Of a DNA stretch of 64,000 nucleotides, positions 49,193 to 56,055 are shown in pieces (position 1 is the first letter of the stretch; every line of letters begins with the position of its first letter). A model generated the notes under the pieces. That model was not told where the DNA came from. It saw nothing but the letters and a program-made list of their open reading frames with translations, and ran no database searches. This stretch comes from a virus, in IMG/VR virus record IMGVR_UViG_3300042860_001108, positions 1 through 64,000 of that record. One strand, 5' to 3'. A program made the translations under genes and the position numbers.

Positions 49193-49292
49193 GCACCATA
49201 CGCATCAAAATCAGCGGGCACGTATGGTGCGCAAGAAATGGCTTCACATCTGTGAGGCTAGAACCACGCTTGCAGCTATGCAACGCCCGCTA
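49193..49292. other. Structured non-coding segment with nested inverted repeats
   Basis: GCACCATACG (49193) and CGTATGGTGC (to 49230) are perfect 10-bp inverted repeats. AGCGGGC (49212-49218) pairs with GCCCGCT (49286-49292), and TTGCA-GCTA-TGCAA lies near 49270. The region 49148-49300 has no convincing gene on either strand. It could be a structured leader or small RNA; a tRNA was considered and rejected. Confidence 0.4.
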
Positions 49293-49300
49293 AAAATCTG

Positions 49301-49519
49301 CTACGCCGACTTCTTCGGCGCTTTTGTATTTGGATTTGTGGGGTGCTCGGTTGACGACGAGGGTGTCACCTCGGTAGCTGTAGAGGAAAGGCCAACAATT
49401 CTTTCCTCCGTGTTGAACCTGTGCAGGTTCGCGCACTGGTAGCGACGGCGGCGCGATCCATCTCTCCTGAGAACTGACTCCAGAACTTCTGTCCAGGCGT
49501 TGCATGTCGGACATTTCAT
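49301..49519 (-). CDS. Zinc-ribbon protein
   Basis: 72 aa from ATG 49519 (MKCPTCNAWTEVLESVLRRD), overlapping the upstream stop (ATGA). C-x2-C, then RRRRYQCANLHRF, resembles the N-terminal ribbon of NrdR-type proteins and is found as a stand-alone in many phages. The C-terminal third is Thr/Pro/Lys-rich and probably disordered. A terminator-like hairpin lies in its last codons. Confidence 0.75.
   Translation of the reverse strand: MKCPTCNAWTEVLESVLRRDGSRRRRYQCANLHRFNTEERIVGLSSTATEVTPSSSTEHPTNPNTKAPKKSA
49304..49325. terminator. Possible bidirectional intrinsic terminator in the gene end
   Basis: CGCCGA-CTTCT-TCGGCG with CTTTTGTATTT following on the plus strand, and TAGCAGATTTTT following on the minus strand. 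It overlaps the last codons of the leftward zinc-ribbon gene. A plus-strand terminator would only matter if something is transcribed rightward from 49.1-49.3 kb. Confidence 0.45.
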
Positions 49520-49704
49520 TCCTCCACCCAAGCATCTACTGAAAACTCATGTGCATGTGCTGCCGCGAACATCATCAGATTCTTGATGACGTACGGCGGG
49601 ATCTTTACCAAAGCCCCTTCGCCGTCACGAAATCTAAGCCAGTCGCCGTAAACTTGCATGCCCACGGCATCGTCAATTTCAGCGCCATCGGATTTCATCT
49701 GCAT
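49516..49704 (-). CDS. Small protein, unknown
   Basis: 62 aa. MQMKSDGAEIDDAVGMQVYG, then DWLRFRDGEGALVKIPPYVI and NLMMFAAAHAHEFSVDAWVE. Compact alpha/beta with a 4-nt overlap to the zinc-ribbon gene. Not recognised; the coupled spacing supports a real gene. Confidence 0.65.
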   Translation of the reverse strand: MQMKSDGAEIDDAVGMQVYGDWLRFRDGEGALVKIPPYVIKNLMMFAAAHAHEFSVDAWVEE

Positions 49705-49725
49705 TTCATTCTCCTTTCCTTTGAG

Positions 49726-49938
49726 TCATCCTTCAATAATTCTTGTAAGCATAGCCATCCGATCAATTAGCTCTTGTTCTCGGCACCACAAATACGACCA
49801 ATGGTGTTCTCGTTGCATAAAGATGTCAGGGTGGTTGTTTGCGTATAACTCGTCAAGCATTCTTTTAGCTTGATCGTATGAGTAACGGGCACGTTCTTCA
49901 ACAGACATCGTGCTCCAAAGTTTTTTTGGTTCACTCAT
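49726..49938 (-). CDS. Small helical protein, unknown
   Basis: 70 aa from ATG 49938 (GGAGAAAGAAA upstream). MSEPKKLWSTMSVEERARYS, then AKRMLDELYANNHPDIFMQR and an Ile/Met-rich end. Overlaps the previous small gene by 8 nt. AT-richer than average. Function unknown. Confidence 0.65.
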   Translation of the reverse strand: MSEPKKLWSTMSVEERARYSYDQAKRMLDELYANNHPDIFMQREHHWSYLWCREQELIDRMAMLTRIIEG

Positions 49939-50119
49939 TTTCTTTCTCCACAAAATCCCCATTAGGACACGGACCATGCCCGGTCCACGGGCCGATCCAC
50001 ATTTGGTGCTCTGCGGCGGGATGCACAGGATTTATGTGCACGTTCCGTGCGCATTGTTTGCACTGCTCAAGCAAGGGGTTGCTCATGCAGCGGGCGAAGT
50101 CTTGGGGTAAGTAGTTCAT
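49931..50119 (-). CDS. Small Cys/His protein, unknown
   Basis: 62 aa, AAGGAGTTGAC before ATG. MNYLPQDFARCMSNPLLEQC, then CKQCARNVHINPVHPAAEHQ and WTGHGPCPNGDF: the cysteines and histidines suggest one zinc site. The pattern (CxxC ... MWIxP ... CP) recurs in phages of betaproteobacteria. Function unknown. Confidence 0.65.
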   Translation of the reverse strand: MNYLPQDFARCMSNPLLEQCKQCARNVHINPVHPAAEHQMWIGPWTGHGPCPNGDFVEKENE

Positions 50120-50120
50120 G

Positions 50121-50342
50121 TCAACTCCTTATAAGACTGACATCTGGTTGAAGAGCGTACATCTCTACTTCATCCATGCCTTTCACGAAACGTCCTGCGC
50201 TGGTTACCCAGCAATCTCCTTGAGGAAGACCCTCGTACCAGCAAGCGGTATGGATTCTGTCTAGCCCTTTCCACAGAACAATGCACTTTGATCCGTGTGG
50301 GGGCGCAGCCCCAGACAGCCATGTAAGCACGGTTTCGGTCAT
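50121..50342 (-). CDS. Small protein (DUF551-like pattern), unknown
   Basis: 73 aa from ATG 50342. VLTWLSGAAPPHGSKCIVLW, then ACWYEGLPQGDCWVTSAGRF and a final VEMYALQPDV. The order W-x-P, VLW, CWVT and Y-x-P is that of short phage proteins of the DUF551 type. Start overlaps the upstream stop by 4 nt. Confidence 0.6.
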   Translation of the reverse strand: MTETVLTWLSGAAPPHGSKCIVLWKGLDRIHTACWYEGLPQGDCWVTSAGRFVKGMDEVEMYALQPDVSLIRS

Positions 50343-50560
50343 GGTTTCCCCCTTGCTCTGATGGCGGCGGCGCATTCATCTGCATAACACCCCTCCCATC
50401 CATCTGCAATGCATCTTGCGTCACACACCTTAGCGCAGGCCTCGCGCTCGGCAGCAGCGACAAGGGCGGCGAAGCGTTCAAGCCCCGCCATTAGCGTCAA
50501 CTCGGTATGCGCGGCGTACACACCAGCCTCCCGCGCCATGCGGATGATGTCGTCTTTCAT
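50339..50560 (-). CDS. Conserved small phage protein with Cys-rich centre
   Basis: 73 aa. MKDDIIRMAREAGVYAAHTE, then LERFAALVAAAEREACAKVC and a final AAAIRARGKP. This is a very widespread pattern in phages and prophages of Burkholderiales and related bacteria, function unknown. It supports the host inference. Four-nt overlaps on both sides. Confidence 0.75.
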   Translation of the reverse strand: MKDDIIRMAREAGVYAAHTELTLMAGLERFAALVAAAEREACAKVCDARCIADGWEGCYADECAAAIRARGKP

Positions 50561-50823
50561 ACCTTCCCCTCCACCTTAGCCCACGCTTCCTTTGCTTCTT
50601 GCATCGCAGGGTGTTCACCGTCTGCTTCCATCAAACGGTTTTCCAGCGTGTTGCAATAGCTAATGAGGCGGCGCAATGCAGCGCCCAGTTCCGTATTGAC
50701 GCTGTGCAGCCGGCGAAGTTCTGCAGCGGTTTCAGCGAGGGTACTCCAATGCTCTGAATCAGAGTATTTGGAAACATAAATCAAATCATCAGCCAGCCGC
50801 AGGGCGGTAGGTTGTTTACTCAT
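50557..50823 (-). CDS. Small phage protein, unknown
   Basis: 88 aa from ATG 50823, which overlaps the upstream stop. SKQPTALRLADDLIYVSKYS, then LAETAAELRRLHSVNTELGA and a C-terminal helix with MEADGEHPAMQEAKEAW. The ALRLAD...AAELRRLH pattern is common in early regions of proteobacterial phages. Helical; no motif. Confidence 0.7.
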   Translation of the reverse strand: MSKQPTALRLADDLIYVSKYSDSEHWSTLAETAAELRRLHSVNTELGAALRRLISYCNTLENRLMEADGEHPAMQEAKEAWAKVEGKV

Positions 50824-51092
50824 GTGTTCTCCTTGATCCCATGCGCGGCCTCGACCGCTCGGGCGTATTCCCGGTGCTCCCAATCTGCGCTCATTGGCTC
50901 ACGCCACAGGCGATCAAGCTCCTCGTCGCTCAGGGGCTCCTGCACCGGCTGCTCCAGCGCGGCCTTGAGCGAAGCAATGGCTTCCTCGGCGTCCTTAATG
51001 TCTGAACGGATGATGTTGCCCATTTCATACGTCTCAACCAAGCACTTCAGTGCCTCCAGCGCGTGCTGAGCGGCTTCGCGTAGCGTGGTCAT
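50820..51092 (-). CDS. Small phage protein, unknown
   Basis: 90 aa from ATG 51092, supported by the 4-nt overlap with the upstream gene's stop at 51089. MTTLREAAQHALEALKCLVE, then DAEEAIASLKAALEQPVQEP and LSDEELDRLWREPMSADWEH. Widespread helical family in Burkholderiales phages with no known role. Confidence 0.75.
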   Translation of the reverse strand: MTTLREAAQHALEALKCLVETYEMGNIIRSDIKDAEEAIASLKAALEQPVQEPLSDEELDRLWREPMSADWEHREYARAVEAAHGIKENT

Positions 51093-51277
51093 ACCTTGTT
51101 CCTTTCTTGCCATGCCGGATCTGCACGCATCTGTGCGTATGCTTGTGCCATTCCTGCGCCGAACTTGCGGCCTGCTGCGTTGACCTTGTTGATCAGATCG
51201 TCCAGCACTTGCCGAGCGCGAATGTCGTCAAGCATCACCCGCAGCACGCGGTGCTTGCGTTTGGATTGGCGTTTCAT
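51089..51277 (-). CDS. Small basic protein, unknown
   Basis: 62 aa. MKRQSKRKHRVLRVMLDDIR, then ARQVLDDLINKVNAAGRKFG. The strongly basic N-terminus might bind nucleic acid. Coupled by overlaps on both sides. Not recognised. Confidence 0.65.
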   Translation of the reverse strand: MKRQSKRKHRVLRVMLDDIRARQVLDDLINKVNAAGRKFGAGMAQAYAQMRADPAWQERNKV

Positions 51278-51636
51278 TTCATCTCCTTTCCTATGGCAGC
51301 CGCAGCCCTGACGACGGCGCGGCGGGTGGCGGCGTAGGGGTCGCCGTTGTGCATCTGTGCGATTCGGATCGGGAGCTTGCCGTCTTCAAAGTCGTCAGGG
51401 CACGGGGCGACCCCCGCGTAAGTTGCACCAAGATGCGGGCCGACCGTAAACCCCAACTTCACCGCCAACCGCAGCGCATCACCGTCGTCGGTGAGGGGGT
51501 TCCAACAGGTCTGACCTTCGCTTATCCAAAGCCCCACATCGCCAGCGCCGCAGGCATCGCGGTCAGCTTGGTTGCGTGTGTGTACTTTCTTCCCCGCCGC
51601 TTTCGCAGCGGCCTCAAGCAGTTCGCGGTCAGTCAT
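51274..51636 (-). CDS. Conserved phage protein, unknown (DUF2591-like neighbour type)
   Basis: 120 aa from ATG 51636. MTDRELLEAAAKAAGKKVHT, then WISEGQTCWNPLTDDGDALR, LAVKLGFTV and a closing YAATRRAVVRAAAAIGKEM. This form is common in proteobacterial phages and often annotated only as hypothetical. The WNPLTDDGDALRLAVKL core is highly characteristic. Overlaps neighbours by 4 nt. Confidence 0.75.
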   Translation of the reverse strand: MTDRELLEAAAKAAGKKVHTRNQADRDACGAGDVGLWISEGQTCWNPLTDDGDALRLAVKLGFTVGPHLGATYAGVAPCPDDFEDGKLPIRIAQMHNGDPYAATRRAVVRAAAAIGKEMK

Positions 51637-51809
51637 ACCAACACCCCCACAAGAAATGCAAGGACGCCGACAAGGACAACAACGCACAGCCCGAGCAGCA
51701 CCAGTTTGCCCAAGGATTCAGGGGCGTCATCAACGCCGATTTCAGTTGCCGCTTCAGCGGCTTCGGGGTAGCGGCCTTGTTGGTCAAGGCCTTTGGGTAG
51801 TTTCTTCAT
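51633..51809 (-). CDS. Small C-terminally anchored membrane protein
   Basis: 58 aa from ATG 51809. MKKLPKGLDQQGRYPEAAEA, then GKLVLLGLCVVVLVGVLAFL with a few residues after it: a soluble N-terminus and one C-terminal transmembrane helix. Tail-anchored small proteins in early regions can alter the host envelope; no evidence for a specific role here. Confidence 0.65.
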   Translation of the reverse strand: MKKLPKGLDQQGRYPEAAEAATEIGVDDAPESLGKLVLLGLCVVVLVGVLAFLVGVLV

Positions 51810-51967
51810 TGCCCTGCCCTCCTCACAGGCTGCGCCAGCAACCACTTGTCCCCCAGGCGCAGGACGCTGCGGACCCAGGCCTTGCGATTGTGGCGGTTGA
51901 CACTGGTCGGCACCAGTGGGGAGTTCCATAACTCCCGGGCGTGACGGACGAGATCTTTGGTGTTCAT
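51806..51967 (-). CDS. Small basic phage protein, unknown
   Basis: 53 aa from ATG 51967. MNTKDLVRHARELWNSPLVP, then HNRKAWVRSVLRLGDKWLLA. The RHxRxxWVRSVxxLGDKWL pattern is found in many short phage proteins of betaproteobacteria. Coupled with both neighbours. Role unknown. Confidence 0.7.
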   Translation of the reverse strand: MNTKDLVRHARELWNSPLVPTSVNRHNRKAWVRSVLRLGDKWLLAQPVRRAGQ

Positions 51968-52194
51968 CGCACGCCCCCCTGCCGCGCAGCGATCTCGTCG
52001 ATCTGCTTGGCAACTGCTTCTGCAAGTGCGCGATCCTGTGTCCGCGCCCCTCCCGGCAGAACCCACCCCTCAGGAAAGGTTTCACCTTGATACGGCGGGT
52101 GCTTGCCCTCGTATGTGAGCGCTTCTGCCCAGATGATGCGGCCCCGCCCAATGGTGATGTCATTGGGGTGCTTGAATTGGAAAAATTCTCTCAT
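51964..52194 (-). CDS. Small protein, unknown
   Basis: 76 aa. MREFFQFKHPNDITIGRGRI, then AEALTYEGKHPPYQGETFPE and a C-terminal helix. Preceded by GGAGAAGCAA. First gene of the tightly packed 49.7-52.2 kb string and directly downstream of a strong terminator, so it may need its own promoter, which I could not identify. Confidence 0.65.
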   Translation of the reverse strand: MREFFQFKHPNDITIGRGRIIWAEALTYEGKHPPYQGETFPEGWVLPGGARTQDRALAEAVAKQIDEIAARQGGVR

Positions 52195-52220
52195 TTGCTT
52201 CTCCTCAAAGTTAAACAGAC

Positions 52221-52250
52221 AACAAAAACGCCCTGCCTAAGCAGAGCGTT
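52221..52250 (-). terminator. Strong rho-independent terminator
   Basis: Minus strand ACGCTCTGC-TTAG-GCAGGGCGT (one G-U pair) followed by TTTTTGTT. It lies about 20 nt past the stop of the gene at 52271. Confidence 0.9.
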
Positions 52251-52270
52251 GAGTGCAGAGTCAGGGACTC

Positions 52271-52522
52271 TTAGGCCGTACGCCAGACACGAACGCCACC
52301 GTCCACCGTTGCGGTCTGGAACGCGCCCTCGTAGGACTCGAGGAAGACCTTCTTCGCCATCAGGAACTTGCGCCGCCAGTTGGTCAGCGCCTTCTTGTCC
52401 TTCGTGTCGCACTCGATCAGGAAGCTGTCGCCCACGTCCATCTCGGCCATCGGGAACGCAGTGGGCACACGGCCACGCGTACGCTTGGGGATGGGAACGC
52501 CTGCTTCTACAGTGAAAGTCAT
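52271..52522 (-). CDS. Small phage protein, unknown
   Basis: 83 aa from ATG 52522 (AGGAGTCAAC upstream). MTFTVEAGVPIPKRTRGRVP, then FPMAEMDVGDSFLIECDTKD and a terminal VDGGVRVWRTA. The pattern GVPIPxxxxGR ... MxVGDSFxI ... GxRVWR is a recurrent phage family, of unknown function. It has its own promoter and terminator, making it a monocistronic unit. Confidence 0.75.
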   Translation of the reverse strand: MTFTVEAGVPIPKRTRGRVPTAFPMAEMDVGDSFLIECDTKDKKALTNWRRKFLMAKKVFLESYEGAFQTATVDGGVRVWRTA

Positions 52523-52553
52523 GTTGACTCCTAAAAGGGTTGATGAGGTGGGG

Positions 52554-52593
52554 AGTATCCGCCCCCACCATCGGGTTGTCAAGCGCTTTACAA
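52554..52593 (-). promoter_or_regulatory. Sigma70-type promoter with overlapping palindromic operator
   Basis: Minus strand TTGACA (52582-52577), a 17-nt spacer and GATACT (52559-52554), in front of the 83-aa gene. The -35 lies inside the near-palindrome TTGTCAAGCGCTTTACAA (52576-52593), also found in perfect form at 57752. A GGTGGGG/CCCCACC hairpin lies at the -10 region. Confidence 0.65.
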
Positions 52594-53229
52594 CGCACGC
52601 AGGCGAATTACCTTGCCCATCTTCTTACCGTGGGCCACATAGGCAATGACCGGGATGCTGGCATCCCAGCATGCGCGGCACCCGCTGCACATACCGTCGT
52701 GCTCGTACGCTTCGCACACCTTGACGCCTTCCGGTGCCTCGGACTTGTGGCTGATGATAGTGCTGCCATGCAGCGCTGGCGTGAATTCACCCGCGACACT
52801 ATCGGATGAGAAGCGCACGCTGACGTTGGGCAGCGCACGCATGGCCTTGAACACCTCATCATACTTGGCGAACTTGTACATGCGCGTGGGCAACCAATGG
52901 TCAACCCAGGGCGTAGCCTCCATGACCTGATACACCTTCCACGCAAGGTCCAGGGAGTACAGATCGCCGGAGTCAAGCCAGCGGAAATAGTCCTCATTGA
53001 TGAGCGCGACGACCATGTCGGGCACCCAGTCGTCGCGCTGCCAGTCGGTCCGGTTGAACTCGCGTGGTGCCTTGACGTTGGCGAAGACGTAGTTCCCCGT
53101 GGTGGCGTAGCAACCCTTGCATGCGTCCACGAGCTCGTTCTTGTGCGACACGCTACCTGGGCAGGTGTCGAGCGCTTGCAGGCTCCACGAGAGGATACCG
53201 TCAAGCTTGCTGGTCTTGCTGAGTTTCAT
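52588..53229 (-). CDS. GP88-family phage protein
   Basis: 213 aa. WSLQALDTCPGSVSHKNELV, then DACKGCYATTGNYVFANVKA and a C-terminal cluster CEAYEHDGMCSGCRACWD. The sequence also includes LINEDYFRWLDSGDLYS. This Cys-rich layout (CPG ... CxxCYA ... CxxCxxC) is the phage/mycobacteriophage gene 88 family. The cysteines suggest metal or Fe-S binding; the biochemical role is not known. Stop overlaps the palindromic operator downstream. Confidence 0.8.
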   Translation of the reverse strand: MKLSKTSKLDGILSWSLQALDTCPGSVSHKNELVDACKGCYATTGNYVFANVKAPREFNRTDWQRDDWVPDMVVALINEDYFRWLDSGDLYSLDLAWKVYQVMEATPWVDHWLPTRMYKFAKYDEVFKAMRALPNVSVRFSSDSVAGEFTPALHGSTIISHKSEAPEGVKVCEAYEHDGMCSGCRACWDASIPVIAYVAHGKKMGKVIRLRAL

Positions 53230-53250
53230 TGCTTTCTCCTAAGTGAAAGA

Positions 53251-53264
53251 GGACAACGATGTCC
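53251..53264. repeat. GGAC-loop-GTCC hairpin (family B, degenerate copy)
   Basis: GGAC-AACGAT-GTCC within an AAGAGGAC context, in the leader of the GP88 gene. Degenerate member of the AAGAGGAC/GTCCTCTT hairpins at 55531, 57733, 58257 and 58945. Confidence 0.5.
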
Positions 53265-53271
53265 CCATTGA

Positions 53272-53292
53272 AAACAGGGGGCCGAAGCCCCC
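53272..53292 (-). terminator. UUCG-loop terminator after the DUF932 gene
   Basis: Minus strand GGGGGC-TTCG-GCCCCC followed by CTGTTTTC, 7 nt after the stop at 53299. Confidence 0.8.
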
Positions 53293-53298
53293 CACGAA

Positions 53299-54285
53299 TT
53301 ACGCTGCCAGCGCTATCTCGACTGCGCGTTGCTTGAGGTCAGCGCCTGGGCCCCAGGTGGCGGATGCCGTGCGGTTCTCGTCCGAGCGGGCACGGACATG
53401 GTGGTCCACGTACTCGGTGCACGCGTTCAGCCAGCCCCACGAAGTCTCGCGTGCAGTCTCGAGCGTGCTGCCCTTGCCCCCGCCTTGAAATAACCCCATG
53501 ATGCGGTGAAAGCCCGCACTATCTTTCGCGGCGTCGATGTTTCTGGTTGGAGTTGTCAACAGCAGGGCAGTCATGTCCTCGGCCAGCTTGGACTCGACCT
53601 TGATGGATGCAAGCTTGCGTGCCATCTCCATGAACGCGCCGAACTCCTCGTGGGCAGACTCGATGATGCCTCGGCACTCCTGCGCCTTGAACGTGGTGCG
53701 ATGGGAGATCTTGAAGGACGCCGCACCCTTGAGCGCTACGCTCAGCGTGTTGTTGCACACTGTGCGTACTTGAGTGAGCCTGCCCTCGGTGGCGAGTGAG
53801 CCATCGGCAGATGTGCTCAACAGGATGTAGGGCACAACAGTGTCCTTGCCTGTGTTCGCCACTGCCACTGCGTTCGCCATCTTCGCCGTGGCGAAGTAGC
53901 GCTTGCCTCCGAACAGCACGCCCGCTGACTCGATGGTGACCGAGTTGGCCTGCGCCCACTCACGGAAGAACTCGAGCACCTCACGGGGCTGCACTACCTT
54001 GTAGCTGTCAGAGACAACGCCCAGGGGTGCGCCCGTGTCGGAGCGAAAGAGGACAAGGCGGTCTTCAACCTTCTTAAGCTCTCCCACAGTAGCCAGCGCC
54101 TCGTCGAGGCGGGATGTAGCATACCGAAGGGTGGCACGCTGCACCTTGTACTCCATGCCTGCGGCTGTCGCCCAGGCCTCCACGTCCTGCCCGACGGGCA
54201 TGAGTTCACCCAGCCCGTGCCACTCACGCTGGGTGCTGGCGTAGGAAGCGCGGTTCAGGGAGGTGGTGTCGATTTGATGAGCCAT
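53299..54285 (-). CDS. DUF932 phage/plasmid-like protein
   Basis: 328 aa from ATG 54285 (AGGAGAAACCAA upstream). MAHQIDTTSLNRASYASTQR, then EWHGLGELM, SYKVVQPREVLEFFREWAQA, SAGVLFGGKRYFATAKMANA, VRTVCNNTLSVAL and FKISHRTTF. These are the signature segments of the DUF932 family (phage/plasmid-like protein, also seen in T4-like UvsX-neighbourhood genes), length normal. Role unproven. It has its own promoter and terminator. Confidence 0.85.
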   Translation of the reverse strand: MAHQIDTTSLNRASYASTQREWHGLGELMPVGQDVEAWATAAGMEYKVQRATLRYATSRLDEALATVGELKKVEDRLVLFRSDTGAPLGVVSDSYKVVQPREVLEFFREWAQANSVTIESAGVLFGGKRYFATAKMANAVAVANTGKDTVVPYILLSTSADGSLATEGRLTQVRTVCNNTLSVALKGAASFKISHRTTFKAQECRGIIESAHEEFGAFMEMARKLASIKVESKLAEDMTALLLTTPTRNIDAAKDSAGFHRIMGLFQGGGKGSTLETARETSWGWLNACTEYVDHHVRARSDENRTASATWGPGADLKQRAVEIALAA

Positions 54286-54331
54286 TTGGTTTCTCCTAGT
54301 TGATGTGCCGCTGAACCGCAGCGGCCACGGT

Positions 54332-54371
54332 GTCAAAGACTTGACTGTATCACACTCCTGTGGGCACAGGA
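54332..54371 (-). promoter_or_regulatory. Extended -10 promoter and operator-like repeats before DUF932
   Basis: Minus strand TGATACAGT (54352-54344), an extended -10 with TTCCTG 17 nt upstream. CCTGTG-CC-CACAGG (54371-54358) covers the -35 side. TGTCAA-N4-TTGAC (54332-54345) lies over the likely start site and resembles the palindromes at 52576 and 57752. Confidence 0.5.
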
Positions 54372-54375
54372 AGCT

Positions 54376-54690
54376 TTATTCAGTTGTAAGAACCCACTTC
54401 ATGTCGAAGACGGTGGGGAAGTACTCCCGTCCGTCAGCGGTCCACACGCGGCCTGTGCTGCCGGAGTGACGGGGTGCGCGGCCACCGATGATGGTGTCAA
54501 CCTCGCCACGGTGGGTAGCGGCCTTGGTGCCCTTGAGCACGGGCTCAGCGACGTCGCCGTCCCAGCACAGGTGCCACTCACGGCAGGGACCATCGGTGAT
54601 GTACGCGTCCAGTGCCTTCCACTGGCGGTATGCCTCTTGGTCAGCGTCAGCCTCAGCAAGGCTGAGGGGAGGGAGGGATTGGTAAGTCAT
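54376..54690 (-). CDS. Small acidic protein, unknown
   Basis: 104 aa, AAGGAGTACCCCA before ATG. LPPLSLAEADADQEAYRQWK, then DGPCREWHLCWDGDVAEPVL and EYFPTVFDMKWVLTTE. No motif recognised. It stands alone between short non-coding spacers. Confidence 0.65.
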   Translation of the reverse strand: MTYQSLPPLSLAEADADQEAYRQWKALDAYITDGPCREWHLCWDGDVAEPVLKGTKAATHRGEVDTIIGGRAPRHSGSTGRVWTADGREYFPTVFDMKWVLTTE

Positions 54691-54701
54691 TGGGGTACTC
54701 C

Positions 54702-54920
54702 TTACTTGGTCTTGGGGTGGATGGTGGTGAGGAACACAGCCCCCTCTACCATGGGCTTGTAAAACTCGATGTCGTAGTCCATGTCCATGCCGACAGGCAC
54801 GAGGTACAGACCGAAGGGGTGCCCTTCCTTCTTCATGGTGCGGATCAACCGCTCGATGTCAGTGTCAACTTTCCACCCCCAAATGGACGCGGCAAAGAAG
54901 TGTCGGTTGTTGGTTGTCAT
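54702..54920 (-). CDS. Small protein, unknown
   Basis: 72 aa, AGGAGTAATGCA before ATG. MTTNNRHFFAASIWGWKVDT, then DIERLIRTMKKEGHPFGLYL and YDIEFYKPMVEGAVFL. Compact alpha/beta pattern reminiscent of small phage regulators, but not recognised. Confidence 0.65.
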   Translation of the reverse strand: MTTNNRHFFAASIWGWKVDTDIERLIRTMKKEGHPFGLYLVPVGMDMDYDIEFYKPMVEGAVFLTTIHPKTK

Positions 54921-54931
54921 TGCATTACTCC

Positions 54932-54981
54932 TAAAAGAAAAGCCCCCGAAGGGGCGGGTGGCACGCCTGACGCAGTCAGGC
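54932..54981 (-). terminator. Tandem hairpins ending the 176-aa gene
   Basis: GCCTGAC-GCA-GTCAGGC (54965-54981) overlaps the stop codon. It is followed in the minus direction by GCCCC-TTCG-GGGGC (54955-54942) and TTTTCTTTT. The second is a good intrinsic terminator. Confidence 0.8.
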
Positions 54982-55506
54982 GCAGACGATGCGCTTCACT
55001 TCCTTGATCACGACCTCTTCAATCCTCTCAACTACTTCTATCCGACAAGAGTCGGAATCTTGTTTTACGTAAGCGCTGATGAAGATGTTGATCTCCACGG
55101 GCAGCGTGGTCTTGTCGTCGTGCCAGAAGTAAGCGTTCTTCTCCAGCCAGCGTGCCGCAGGGGTAGCTGGCATCGGGATGGGCAGCTTCTTGTTGAACCG
55201 ATAGTCCCGGTTGGGCTTGTCGTGGGTGTAGTCGCTGGATGAGGAGTCCCAGCCCGGGTCGGAGACGAACGCTTCGAGCACGCGCAGGAGGGGCTTAGCT
55301 TTGAGCGAGTCGAGGTCGCGCATGAACAGCGAGAACGTGATGTTGTTGCTGTAGTCAGAGCAGCTGACCCGCACATCCTTGCGGACGTTGCGTGGGAAGA
55401 GTTGCAGGATGGCCTGCACGGCAGGTGCCTCCAGTATGCGGACGCGCAGCGCGGCACGGTGCACGTTGGCGATGGCGTCTTGCTTGGCTTGTGTGAACTT
55501 CTTCAT
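54976..55506 (-). CDS. Hypothetical protein
   Basis: 176 aa, AGGAGAAAGCAACC before ATG. N-terminal helix MKKFTQAKQDAIANVHRAAL, then NVRKDVRVSCSDYSNNITFS, LPIPMPATPAARWLEKNAYF and a Val/Ile-rich C-terminal strand pair. Mixed alpha/beta protein, cytoplasmic. No family recognised. Confidence 0.7.
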   Translation of the reverse strand: MKKFTQAKQDAIANVHRAALRVRILEAPAVQAILQLFPRNVRKDVRVSCSDYSNNITFSLFMRDLDSLKAKPLLRVLEAFVSDPGWDSSSSDYTHDKPNRDYRFNKKLPIPMPATPAARWLEKNAYFWHDDKTTLPVEINIFISAYVKQDSDSCRIEVVERIEEVVIKEVKRIVCA

Positions 55507-55530
55507 GGTTGCTTTCTCCTAGAGTTGAAT

Positions 55531-55548
55531 GAGGACGGGGATGTCCTC
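55531..55548. repeat. GAGGAC/GTCCTC hairpin (family B)
   Basis: GAGGAC-GGGGAT-GTCCTC, perfect 6-bp stem, between two leftward genes and 9 nt from a family A hairpin. Confidence 0.75.
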
Positions 55549-55557
55549 TTTGGTGAT

Positions 55558-55575
55558 GGGGGAGAAATCTCCCCC
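55558..55575. repeat. GGGGGAGA palindrome (family A)
   Basis: GGGGGAGAAATCTCCCCC, 7 nt past the stop of the leftward gene at 55583. One of five near-identical copies between 55.5 and 59.9 kb. Confidence 0.85.
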
Positions 55576-55582
55576 GGGGAAC

Positions 55583-56038
55583 TTAGATGCTGATGCTGAA
55601 CGTGGCGTTACGCAGCGTCTCGTTGACGCGGTCGTCGATCTGGTCATGCAGATCGCCTTCACGCAGGAAGTCAGCCGGGTCTTCGTCGTTCCAGTTGCTG
55701 ACGACGCTGTCGTACTCGTCGTGGTCGTAGCTCTCGCAGTGGTTGTCCATTGCCTGCTCCGCAGCGGCTTCTGCGATCTCGCGGATACGCTGCTCACTGG
55801 CGTCAATGACGTGGTCCATGCGCTGCTCAAGCGCCACCACACGGTTGGTCAGCGTGGTGTCCACCCCGATGGCGGGGTTGTTCTCAAGCGCAGCAAGGCG
55901 CTCCCCAATCGCTACATGCTGCGAACTGAGCGTGTCGATACGCCGTTCCAGCACGGCAATCCGCTCCACCAGCGGAGCGATAGCCTGCTGCACAGCAGCG
56001 TTCAGGGCAGCGGACAGGATTTGGTTCAGATCAAACAT
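55583..56038 (-). CDS. Coiled-coil protein, unknown
   Basis: 151 aa from ATG 56038 (GGAGATTCAC upstream). FDLNQILSAALNAAVQQAIA, then residues about 20-90 with heptads (VERIAVLERRIDTLSSQHVA), and an acidic C-terminus (CESYDHDEYDSVVSNWNDED, then a helix). Similar acidic coiled-coil proteins occur in phage early regions. No known function. Confidence 0.7.
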   Translation of the reverse strand: MFDLNQILSAALNAAVQQAIAPLVERIAVLERRIDTLSSQHVAIGERLAALENNPAIGVDTTLTNRVVALEQRMDHVIDASEQRIREIAEAAAEQAMDNHCESYDHDEYDSVVSNWNDEDPADFLREGDLHDQIDDRVNETLRNATFSISI

Positions 56039-56055
56039 GTGAATCTCCTTTGAAT

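Noticed and set aside
49212-49292. tRNA-like segment with a 7-bp acceptor-like stem
   Set aside because: No proper T-arm or D-arm spacing, the anticodon arm has a 2-nt loop, and no discriminator/CCA context on either strand.
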